DNA of 64,000 nt from Dastarcus helophoroides (taxonomy: Eukaryota; Arthropoda; Insecta; Coleoptera; Bothrideridae). A program made the translations under genes and the position numbers. Shown here piece after piece: positions 55,141 through 64,000 of the stretch. Position 1 is the first letter of the stretch, and each line of letters opens with the position of its first letter. Below the pieces are notes generated by a model. The model did no database searches, was not told the origin of the DNA, and saw nothing but the letters and a program-made list of their open reading frames with translations. Location: the NCBI GenBank assembly GCA_028583605.1, contig CM053327.1:45372059-45436058 (forward strand), read 5' to 3'.

Positions 55141-55515
55141 CACAATACAAGAAAAAAATATGTGGGTTACAAGTTACAGTAGAAGTAAGACTATTACGAA
55201 AATATGGAATCATTTAATCAGAGCAATGTGTGTTGCCTACCGTGAATAAGCAGTTTTAGGTGAAAGATCATTTTTTTATTTAAAATGTGTACCATTGTTT
55301 TCAATTTAAAAAAGCAATCTGCTCTATGTGGCTATAGTAGTTAACAGAATAAATTGAACGAGGGCAAGATTTTAAAATGTTACAATTTATTGTTCTGCGT
55401 CTTAGAAAATATAAATTTATATGTATAGTGGTGATGGTTGGTGACCATAAATGACAATAAATTTACGTCTGCAATAATATTCACAAAATCCGGTCGTGAA
55501 TAAATAACTTCCAAT

Positions 55516-58500
55516 CAGGCACGTAGCCAGGGGGGGTCCAAGGGGTCCGGACCCTCCCCGAAATGAATATTCCCCAAAAAATTTACGATGATACGAATTG
55601 AAATATCAGTAGAAAAACGGCTGATTGTATATTTAAACATGTAAATAACTTTCGAAATTGCCAACTATTGAGCTTATGATAAGCAAAATAGCCATGTAGA
55701 CATTTTAATAAAAATTGGCAATGAGCTCAAGGCTTTCCAATACATGCACCAACCCTTTTACAATTTAATATTGACACTTAGCAGTAGACTACGTTCAGTA
55801 ATTTCGATTTTTTATTACCCCAAATTTCGACTTTCTTGACATATGTATGCATGGAGTAGAATTTTCGAGAAAAAAGTCGAAATTTTGAGTTTAAAGTCAA
55901 CATTTTACAAAAGCATAGGAAGGCCTTGTTCAAAAAAAATTATATTTAGAAATTTCGACATTTTACAAAAGCGTAAAAAGAACACTGATTATAACAAAAA
56001 ATGTTTAGGGATTTCGACTTTTTTGTCAAAAATTCGGTTTTTTTTAAATTTCGATTTTTTTTCTCGAAATTTCGGCTTTAAACTCGAAATTTCGACTTAA
56101 CACTCGAAATTTCGACTTTTTCCTCAAAAATTTCTAGACATTTCTACTTTCTTCTTAAAATTCCGAGACTAATGTCGAAATTTCGACTTTAATATCGAAT
56201 TTTTTTTCGAAATTTCGAGAATAAGTCAAAATTTCTACACTATGATCAAATTAGGAAGATGACAGTTGCGTCCCACCACTCCTCTTTTCCAACAATCTTG
56301 ACAGTTTGCAGTAGGGTGCGTTCAATAATTGCTATTTTTAGTTAGCAAATTTTGATCTTTTTTTTAGAAATTTCGAGATGAAAATTGAAAATTCGAATAA
56401 AAAATCGAAACTTCGTAATTAAGATCAAAATTTCGGGAAAAAAGTTGGAATTTGAGAAAAAAAGCCGAAATTTCGAGAAAAAGGTCGAAATTTGGAGAAA
56501 AAAAGTCGAAGTTTGAGAAAAACGTAAGTCGAAATTCCGAGAAAAAAGTCGAAATTTGAGAAAAAGGTCGAAATTTCTAGAAAAATAGTCGACCTTCTGA
56601 GTTTAAAGCCGAAATTTCGAGAAAAAAGTCGATATTTGAGAGAAAAGTCTAAAATTGAAAAAAAAAACGAAATTTCGAGAAAAAAGTCAAACTTTTCAGA
56701 TTAAGGCCGAAATTTCAAGAAATAAGTCGGAATTTGAAAATAACGTCGAAATTTCGAGAAAAAGTCGAAATTTCGAAACATTTGGAGCAAAAATTCGAAA
56801 TTTGAGGATAACGTCGAAATTTCGAGAAAAAGTAGAAATTTCGAAATATTTGGAGAAAAAAAGTTGAAATTTTCGAAAAATATCTAAATTTTCGAAAAAT
56901 ATCGAAATTTCGATAAAGAAAGGTCGAAATTTCGATAAAAAAAGGTCAAAATTTTGAGTATAAAGTCGAAATTTTGAGAAAAATGTCGAAATTACGATAA
57001 AGTCAATATTTGAGAAAAAAGTAGAAAATTGAGAAAAAAAAACGAAATTTCAAGAAAAAAGTCGAACTTTTCAGATTAAGGTTGAAATTTCGAGAAAACA
57101 GTCGAAATCTCGAGAAAAAGTTGAACTTTCTAGAAAAAAAGTCGAAGTTTGAGAAAAACGAAGTCGAAATTCCGAGAAAAAAGTCGAAATTTGAGAAAAA
57201 AGTCGAAATTTCTAGAAAAATAGTGACATTTTGAGTTTAAAGCCTAAATTTCGAGAAAAATGTCAAAATTTCGATATTAAGGTTAAAATTTCGAGAAAAA
57301 AGTCGATATTTATTTGAGAAAAAAGTCTAAAATTGAGAAAAAAAACAAAATTTCGAGAAATAAGTCGAACTTTTCAGATTAAGGTTGAAATTTCGAGAAA
57401 ACAGTCGAAATCTCGAGAAAAAGTTGAACTTTCTAGAAAAAAAGTCGAAGTTTGAGAAAAACGAAGTCGAAATTCCGAGAAAAAAGTCGAAATTTGAGAA
57501 AAAAGTCGAAATTTCTAGAAAAATAGTGACATTTTGAGTTTAAAGCCTAAATTTCGAGAAAAATGTCAAAATTTCGATATTAAGGTTAAAATTTCGAGAA
57601 AAAAGTCGATATTTATTTGAGAAAAAAGTCTAAAATTAAGAAAAAAAACAAAATTTCGAGAAATAAGTCGAACTTTTCAGATTAAGGCCGAAATTTCGAC
57701 GAAAAAGTCGAAATTTGAAAATAACGTCGAAATTTCGAGAAAAAGTCGAAATTTCGAAATATTTCAAGCAAAAATTCGAAATTTGAGAAGAACGTCGAAA
57801 TTTCGAGAAAAAGTAGAAATTTCGAAATATTTCGAGCAGACGAAATTTCGAGAAAAAAAGTCGAAATTTGCGAAAATAGTCGAAATTTCAATAAAAAAAG
57901 GTCGAAATTTTGAGTGTAAAGTCGAAATTTTGAGAGGAATGTCGAAATTTTGATATTAAGGCCAAAATTTCGAGAAAGAAGTCGAAATTTGAGAAAAAAA
58001 AACAAAATTTCGAGAAAAAGGGCAAAATTTTCAGAAAAAAAAATCAAATTTTGAGTAAAAAGTCAAAATTTCGAGAAAGAAGTTGAAATTTTAAGAAATA
58101 AAGTCGAAATTTAAGAAAAAAATCTAAATTTCCAGAAAAAAGTCGAAATTTCGAGCTTAAAATCGAAATTTGAGAAAACATTCGAAATTTCTAAAAATGA
58201 CATTTTTTTAATCGATGTCTTTTCTACGCCTTTGTAACATTTCGAAAAAGTGGAAATTTCCAGAAAAAAGTTAAAATTTCAAAAAGGAGACGAAATTTTG
58301 AGAAAAAAGTCTAAATTTGAGAAAAAAGTCGAAGTTTGGAAAAAAGTCGAAATTTCTAAACACATTTTTTTTTAATCGATGTCCTTTCTACGCCCTTGTA
58401 AGATTTTGGATTTAAAAACTGAAATTTCAACTTTTTTTTAGAAATTTCGACTTTAAACACCAAATTTCGACGTTTTTTTTTTAAATTTTCACATTAAAGT

Positions 58501-58904
58501 CGAAATTTTGACTTTAATCTCGGGATTTAAAGAAGAAAAAGTCAACATTCCGTGATATTTTTTTTTCAAATTGATGTTCTTTTTACGCTCTTGTAATTTT
58601 TACTTAAAAAAAAAGTCGATTCTTGATCGGTGATAAATTAAATACGTAAACTCAAAATAGATATTAGGAAATTTTTTTTGGTAAGTTTCACGTTTTTATT
58701 TGTCAAATTTATATAATGTTAAGGTCACTAGATTTTATTCTTCACTTTTACTAATTAACAAAATGAAAAAAAAAATAAAATAAAATAAAAGAAACGAATA
58801 CATAAAAGTAATTGATGTAGCTTCTTATATTTTCTAAAGAGTATTTTCTAGAAATTTTGAGTAGGACCCCCCCCCCCCGAATGAAAATCTTGGCTACGTG
58901 CCTG
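55516..58904. mobile_element. Non-autonomous hAT-type element E4 (3.39 kb)
   Basis: Ends CAGGCACGTAGCCAGG and TTGGCTACGTGCCTG, same family as E3. The flanking octamer CTTCCAAT is identical on both sides (55508-55515, 58905-58912). Poly-G/poly-C runs lie just inside both ends. The interior is the purest GTCGAAATTTCGAGAAAA-type minisatellite of the window, including a direct ~300-bp duplication (about 57060-57350 and 57365-57660). No transposase. It splits a relic related to 29860-30055. Confidence 0.94.
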
Positions 58905-59030
58905 CTTCCAATTATTATTAATTTAAGCCGATTGATGCCTTTTAGGGGATAGTAACAGTACAGAAGTGTTTTCCCATTTTAACTATCTTGAGCCTTAGAT
59001 ATTCCCTGCATCGTCTTTTTAAAGTTTCGT

Positions 59031-59194
59031 TAATTCTATTCCTGCTGATTGGCGTTTTCTTCACCAGTTACTACTTACAGACTAAAAATTTTTAGATTGG
59101 CATTTTTTTGACCAGTTGCTACTTACAGACTAAAAATTTTTAGTCTGTAAAAAGCAGCTGGCGAAGAAAATACCAATCAGCAGGAATGGAATTA
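59031..59194. repeat. Fold-back element
   Basis: Outer arms taattctattcctgctgatt and aatcagcaggaatggaatta are inverted, and the middle has repeated cttacagactaaaaattttt with its complement. About 55-bp arms with some mismatches; total 164 bp. Confidence 0.8.
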
Positions 59195-59199
59195 TCCTA

Positions 59200-60290
59200 A
59201 GTCTTGACTATATTTAATATTTATCTAATGCTCAAGTTTTAGGTTTAAAAAATGCAAAATGGTTTATTAGTCTTGTTAAATTACTAGAGTTAATATGCAA
59301 CAACCGATGGATGCGGGATCGCGATTTGATGAAATAAAGCATCAATAAAACAAATTATCTTCTTGTATTTTATTAACGTTAACAACAAGTTCAACATTTT
59401 TTCTCGTCTGCAGCCCACGAGTTATTTTGTTTACATTAAGATAAACACAAAGAAACATCACATATTATTAGATTAAATGAAACATTTACTCTAGATAAAG
59501 TTATAACGCGTACCTATGGCAAAATAACAAAAAAATTTAACTGGAGTAATGTTACATGAGAATAGTTCGTGCCAAGGTTCGCGACACCTATTTTGAGGAA
59601 ACAAATTCGCGGTTGTTGAACCGAATTGTTATTTTATTAATAAAATGTAAGTGAATTTTTTCATAATGATTAAACTTTATTAACGTTGAAGACGACAGAT
59701 ATTAAAAATTTTGTTTTAATCCTTAATAAAGTTTAATAATAATGAATACATTGAAGAATCCCACAAAGTAAGGGTTAGAAATGTCAGTAAATTCTTTAAC
59801 GCATCACTTTTCTTACTTTAGAACCCGATGGAATTACTCGTTTTTTTTTTAAGCTAAATGCATTTAAACAACTTCATGAAAGACTTTTTTTTTTCAATGC
59901 AATTGAAATACAGAACTTTTCCCCTGAAACCAAGAAAGATTAAAAAACACAAGAAAGGTTGTTCTAACGGGTTTCGACAGCCAAACTTTCATTTTCAGAG
60001 AGATACTGAAAAAAAAATTCAGTGTAATATGACATTTTCTTGAAATTTAATAACGACGGATGCCGATTGCAGTACATTTATCTAGAAATAAAAATAATTA
60101 AAATGTGGCACAAAGTGTCAATATGATGCAAAACAATGAGCAAGATCCACTGCAAATATGAGACATCGTTTTAATTATCTCGACGTGATAAGATATTTCA
60201 TTTGGATACAATAAACTTTCAACAACTTAATTTATGTCGATGTAAATTACTCTAGTGATTGTTTTGTTTATTTCAGTTTTCCCCGTGCAG
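59200..60290. other. Region upstream of the MFSD6-like gene
   Basis: AT-rich. It holds the short inverted-repeat MITE at 59662-59744 (relative of 8228-8602) and palindromic half P13 at 59901-60006. A promoter or 5' UTR exon for the downstream gene is likely near here or further left but cannot be pinned down. Confidence 0.5.
59901..60006 (-). repeat. Palindromic element copy P13 (left half)
   Basis: aattgaaatacagaactttt, cccctgaaaccaagaaagat, tttcgacagccaaactttca, ttttcagagagatac. One arm only. Confidence 0.78.
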
Positions 60291-60292
60291 AC

Positions 60293-60350
60293 ATGCGGAT
60301 AAATCGAAAGCTTCTACCAATAAAATCCCACTTTTTCTTTTTCATGGCGG
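60293..60350 (+). CDS. MFSD6-like transporter, first coding exon
   Basis: ATG at 60293 gives MRINRKLLPIKSHFFFFMA, leaving one base before a donor G/GTGAGT. A pyrimidine-rich acceptor (tttatttcag) lies just upstream, so the start codon sits in an internal exon with 5' UTR. The basic start followed by LLPIK.H.FFFMA and the phase-1 join to AMGPILPQL match the first membrane segment of MFSD6-like proteins. Confidence 0.85.
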
Positions 60351-61044
60351 GTGAGTTTTTTAATTATTGGTTAATTGTTATTAAATTTTTGTTACTGAGA
60401 CATCTAAAACCTCCTAGTATAACGACCAATTTTCAATTTTACTTTGTCCGCTTTAATATGTATTATCGTCGAATGAAAAACTATTTATCAGTAAACGGTA
60501 TTATCCTTCCCAGAGACTAATCCTTCCACATTCAAATAGTGAATAATTCAGGTAGAATTGAATCAGCGAAACTTGTTTGTTTTAAGTGTTTCGATCATAC
60601 ATTTTCAGCCTAGTTATTCTTCTTATTTATGTAAATTTATGCTTCTGTTGTTAAGCAAATTCATTTCAACTGGATTGAATAATATTAATGAATTCATGCC
60701 CTATAAAAAATTCATATTTTTACATTTAGTTGATTATTTAGTGATGTAGTCAAATTATTAATTTTAGTCAAATATCTTAATTAAAAAAGTACTAATTTAG
60801 CATGTGAATAAGTTAATCTAGGTTAATAGCTGATAAAATTATGTTACTTTTTATCTATGATAAACTCATTTTAATAATATCATTTTTCCTAAAAGATTCG
60901 AGCAAAATGCTACTTATACGCTTTTAATAAGATGATGTATGACATTCTGATAACAATTATCCGTAGTAGCATAATTTTTCCAGGATCAACAGGTAGCGGT
61001 AGTACTGAGAATCACACGCGTTACGTCCGTGAATTCTTTAATAC

Positions 61045-61290
61045 TTACTTATAGGAACATTTGTTAGCATTCGAGTTGGATATACCAAAATGACGAGATC
61101 TAACAAGATCGAAACCGGTATTTGGTTTCCAAACTTCGAATCTAATAAATGTTCAAACTTATTGGTCTGTGCATTAGAATCCTTGTCTTCTGGGAACTTT
61201 CCTAGAGAGCAACCGCTTCGCTAGGTGGCAGTGTTTCAACTGTTGGTAGTTCAGCTTTATGATTCACTATACACGCCTGGGAGGGCTGCA
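61045..61290 (+). repeat. Retrozyme-like repeat, copy R5, in the transporter's first intron
   Basis: Full family order in one orientation: ttgttagcattcgagttgga, hammerhead, cttcgaatctaataaatg, ttggtctgtgcattagaatc, ttctgggaactttcctagag, ggtggcagtgtttcaactg, tttatgattcactatacacg, ggctgcatgg. Best copy for defining the family consensus. Confidence 0.85.
61076..61133 (+). ncRNA. Hammerhead ribozyme with C3 mutated (copy D)
   Basis: Same layout as copy A: stem I TTGGATATACCAAA/TTTGGTTTCCAAA, stem II GATCT-AACA-AGATC perfect, GAAACCGGT and A17. But 61090, the catalytic C3, is A, which should abolish activity. Confidence 0.78.
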
Positions 61291-61685
61291 TGGATTTGTG
61301 GGTGCATTCTACTTGCGTAAATTTAATGCTAAATTATCCAGATAAGCAGCTAAATAATGCTGCAAGAATCTCAACCCTCCTGAGGGTTCGACTCACATCA
61401 CAGAATAGTATCTGTGCTCATTTTAAAATTATATTAAGCTGCAAACCCTCGAAAAAAAATAAAGTAAATTATTAAATGTCTGCTGAGAAGAGGTTAATAC
61501 TGTTTTTATTGTGCCATTGTTATTAAATATCAATACTGTATCCACTACTTTGGGACACACCTATATCAAAGTCAAAATTAAGCGATATACTTCTACTATT
61601 TTATTATTTCGTGCGAAATCACTGTAACTTCGGAAAGAAATTAAATAGTGATTTCCTACGAAATTTACATTGTGTTTCGTTTTAG

Positions 61686-61979
61686 CTATGGGGCCCATTT
61701 TGCCCCAGCTTTCCGTCTATGGAAAAGAACTGGGTATATCATCGGTTGTTATGGGAAGCATAACGGGAATACTGCCATTCGCCTTTTTACTGGCGAAGCC
61801 TGTTTTTGGATTATTGGTAGATGTTTTCAGGGATTATAGGAAGGCCATATTTATGGCCCTCATTGTAATAATGACGCTATCTTATGCTCTGATGAATTTT
61901 ATACCACCGAAAATCCGACTGAAATTCGATGTCTCCTTGGAAAATCGCACTCTGGAGGATTGTAATTCAATAGTCAGTG
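61686..61979 (+). CDS. MFSD6-like transporter, second coding exon
   Basis: Acceptor TTTCGTTTTAG and donor AGTG/GTAATA bound 294 nt. The product continues AMGPILPQLSVYGKELGISS, VVMGSITGILPFAFLLAKPV, FGLLVDVFRDYRKAIFMALI and VIMTLSYALMNFIPP, then a hydrophilic loop ending EDCNSIVSG. It covers membrane segments 1-3 of a major facilitator superfamily protein; LLVDVFRDYRK is the loop 2-3 signature. MFSD6 relatives are membrane proteins with unclear transported solute. The exon ends in phase 1, and the remaining nine or so membrane segments lie beyond the window. Palindromic copy P14 begins 49 bp into the next intron. Confidence 0.92.
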
Positions 61980-62027
61980 GTAATATATTTTGTTTAGCGT
62001 TAAAAACTAATTTTTTGTCAGTATTTG

Positions 62028-62115
62028 TTGAAATACAGGACTTGTCCCCTGAAACCAAGAAAGAAAAACACAACACGCGTTTCGACAGTCAAGCTGTCAT
62101 CTTCAGAGAGATACT
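62028..62115 (-). repeat. Palindromic element copy P14 (left half)
   Basis: ttgaaatacaggacttgtcc, cctgaaaccaagaaagaaaa, cacgcgtttcgacagtcaag, catcttcagagagatac. One arm, in the transporter intron. Confidence 0.8.
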
Positions 62116-62208
62116 GTTTTTTAACAATTCTTAAGACTGATACAGACATAATCGCCGACTGTGTGAATGTATTTTGTTAATTAAAATAACCGAATTATCT
62201 ATTTATGT

Positions 62209-62340
62209 TTGATAGAACGGACTAGTCCTTGATTGTCTTCAAAAATTGAAATACAGAACTTGACTCCTGAAACCAAGAGAGATTAAAAACACAACAAACG
62301 TTGCTCTAACGTTTCAGAGAACAAGTTCTGTATTTCAATA
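62209..62340. repeat. Palindromic element copy P15 (short loop)
   Basis: Left outer motif tttgatagaacggactagtc, then aattgaaatacagaacttga and the closing ttctgtatttcaat. Confidence 0.8.
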
Positions 62341-62793
62341 TGTTTATGTTGTATGATCCTGGGGAGCTAACGTTACATTCTTTAGTATGATAGAACTTCA
62401 TATTATGATTAGTCTTCACATTAAAACATTTTTAATCATCATTAACGCCATTTTTATGCACAGATCAATAGGTTTCGATCATTCACAATCTATTATTGAT
62501 ATAAATGCAATTTCGATTTCATAATAGAGCAAATTGATCGATATTTCAGAAATGATGTGGAGATTGTTGAATGTTAAAGTTTTCGAAAAGAAGTATTCAC
62601 TAAATTTCGAATTGGAAGTGAAATTTTTAAAATTAACATCGGAGTTCTCAAATATCAATAAAATTTGAACTTGCAGGTCGAACTGATTTATACTTTATTT
62701 GTCCAAAACAATTCGACAAGGACAAGCTTTGTATATCAACTTTCAGTTACTATGTAGCACATTGACTTAAGTAAAATTTGGAACCTGGGTTGC
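62341..62793. other. Unassigned sequence before the 196-bp satellite
   Basis: Contains a short piece of the retrozyme-like tail (tatgcacagatcaataggtt at 62456-62475) and ordinary AT-rich sequence. No frame of note. Confidence 0.5.
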
Positions 62794-63960
62794 CACTCCT
62801 CTGTTCTCAGTAGCTCTGAATAAGCTCTTACGATTGTGAGTGAAAGGTGACTAATTCTCCTATTAGGAAACACGTTATCTCACAAACGAATAAAGTTACC
62901 AAATTCTTCCTCATCCACATCATTCACCGAATGTCTCATCAATAGATTACCCCCTTTTAACATAAGCTTCTTGAAATACAAATCTCTTCCACTCCTCTGT
63001 TCTAAGTAGCTCTGAATAAGCTCTTACGATTGTGAGTGAAAGGTGACTAATTCTCCTATTAGGAAACACGTTATCTCACAAACGAATAAAGTTACGAAAA
63101 TTTTCCTCATCCACCTCATTCATCGAATGTCTCATCAATAAATCACCCCCTTTTAACATAAGCTTCTTTAAATACAAATCTGTTCCACTCCTCTGTTCTA
63201 AGTAGCTCTGAATAAGCTCTTACGATTGTGAGTGAAAGGTGACTAATTCTCCTATTAGGAAACACGTTATCTCACAAACGAATAAAGTTACGAAATTCTT
63301 CCTCATCCACCTCATTCATCGAATGTCTCATCAATAGATTACCCCCTTTTAACATAAGCTTCTTGAAATACAAATCTCTTCCACTCCTCTGTTCTAAGTA
63401 GCTCTGAATAAGCTCTTACGATTGTGAGTGAAAAGTGACTAATTCTCCTATTAGGAAACACGTTATCTCACAAACGAATAAAGTTACGAAATTCTTCCTC
63501 ATTCATCGAATGTCTCATCGATAGATTACCCTCTTTTAACATAAGCTTCTTGAAATACAAATCTCTTCCACTCCTCTGTTCTAAGTAGCTCTGAATAAGC
63601 TCTTACGATTGTGAGTGAAAGGTGACTAATTCTCCTATTAGGAAACACGTTATCTCACAAACGAATAAAGTTACCAAATTCTTCCTCATCCACATCATTC
63701 ACCGAATGTCTCATCAATAGATTACCCCCTTTTAACATAAGCTTCTTGAAATACAAATCTCTTCCACTCCTCTGTTCTCAGTAGCTCTGAATAAGCTCTT
63801 ACGATTGTGAGTGAAAGGTGACTAATTCTCCTATTAGGAAGCACGTTATTTCACAAACGAATAAAGTTACGCAATTCTTCCTCATCCACATCATTCACCG
63901 AATGTCTCATCAATAGATTACCCCCTTTTAACATAAGCTCCTTGAAATACAAATCTCTTC
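62794..63960. repeat. 196-bp satellite array, six copies
   Basis: The anchor CACTCCTCTG recurs at 62794, 62990, 63186, 63382, 63569 and 63765: 196 bp, with one 187-bp unit lacking catccacct. Each monomer ends gaaatacaaatctcttcc, which is the terminal sequence of the palindromic element, and the last monomer runs directly into that element (gaaactaagaaagattaaaa). Identity between units is very high, so the array is young. Confidence 0.95.
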
Positions 63961-63963
63961 CAC

Positions 63964-64000
63964 TGAAACTAAGAAAGATTAAAAAACACAACAGAGGTTG
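63964..64000 (+). repeat. Palindromic element copy P16 (cut by the window edge)
   Basis: tgaaactaagaaagattaaa followed by aacacaacagaggttg. The element continues beyond the window. Confidence 0.8.

Noticed and set aside
57682..58047. 121-codon minus-strand frame rich in Phe, Leu and Ser
   Set aside because: It is the translation of the GTCGAAATTT minisatellite inside E4.

Overview
This is AT-rich nuclear DNA from an insect or close arthropod relative. The evidence is spliced genes with insect-type products (a bilobal transferrin and an MFSD6-like transporter), long (TTAGG)n arrays of the arthropod telomere type, and dense hAT, TA-flanked, LTR and Jockey/CR1-like transposon relics. The species cannot be fixed from the sequence.

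Genes are few. (1) Minus strand 5199-13310: six phase-consistent exons of a transferrin with a hydrophobic, GPI-type tail; its upstream signal-peptide exon is not found, and one exon has a one-base frameshift at a homopolymer. (2) Plus strand 21977-22896: an unrecognised hydrophilic protein, also with a one-base frameshift. (3) 43079-43743: a three-exon, 106-residue secreted EGF-like protein with ten cysteines. (4) 60293-61979: the first two coding exons of an MFSD6-like transporter that continues beyond the window. Two short ORFs (23118, 41603) are possible genes.

The rest is repeats. Bases 231-5080 are a 531-bp satellite; 62794-63960 are a 196-bp satellite. Large non-autonomous hAT-type elements, recognised by terminal inverted repeats and 8-bp target duplications, lie at 7974-12318, 13570-21881, 33016-34491, 44907-45739 and 55516-58904, with a one-ended one at 35391. 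Most are filled with the same degenerate GTCGAAATTT-type minisatellite. The 8.3-kb element also holds a 186-bp tandem array and four (TTAGG)n arrays. Bases 23480-40640 form a big inverted duplication with solo LTRs. Bases 46022-52000 hold two opposite-facing copies of a Jockey/CR1-like chimera, the plus copy nested in a TA-flanked transposon (48782-53790). About sixteen copies of a palindromic element are scattered throughout.

The most notable signal is a dispersed, retrozyme-like repeat family (about 6695-7545, 48262-48550, 61045-61290) whose copies carry hammerhead ribozymes. Two copies (7141-7200 and 48306-48362, both minus strand) keep every conserved core position, with compensating stems I and II and a self-complementary minimal stem III. 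Other copies show graded decay. A separate degenerate hammerhead lies at 43945-43987, and the palindromic elements carry a hammerhead-like core with one extra base. All calls come from reading the sequence by eye; no searches or folding programs were run.
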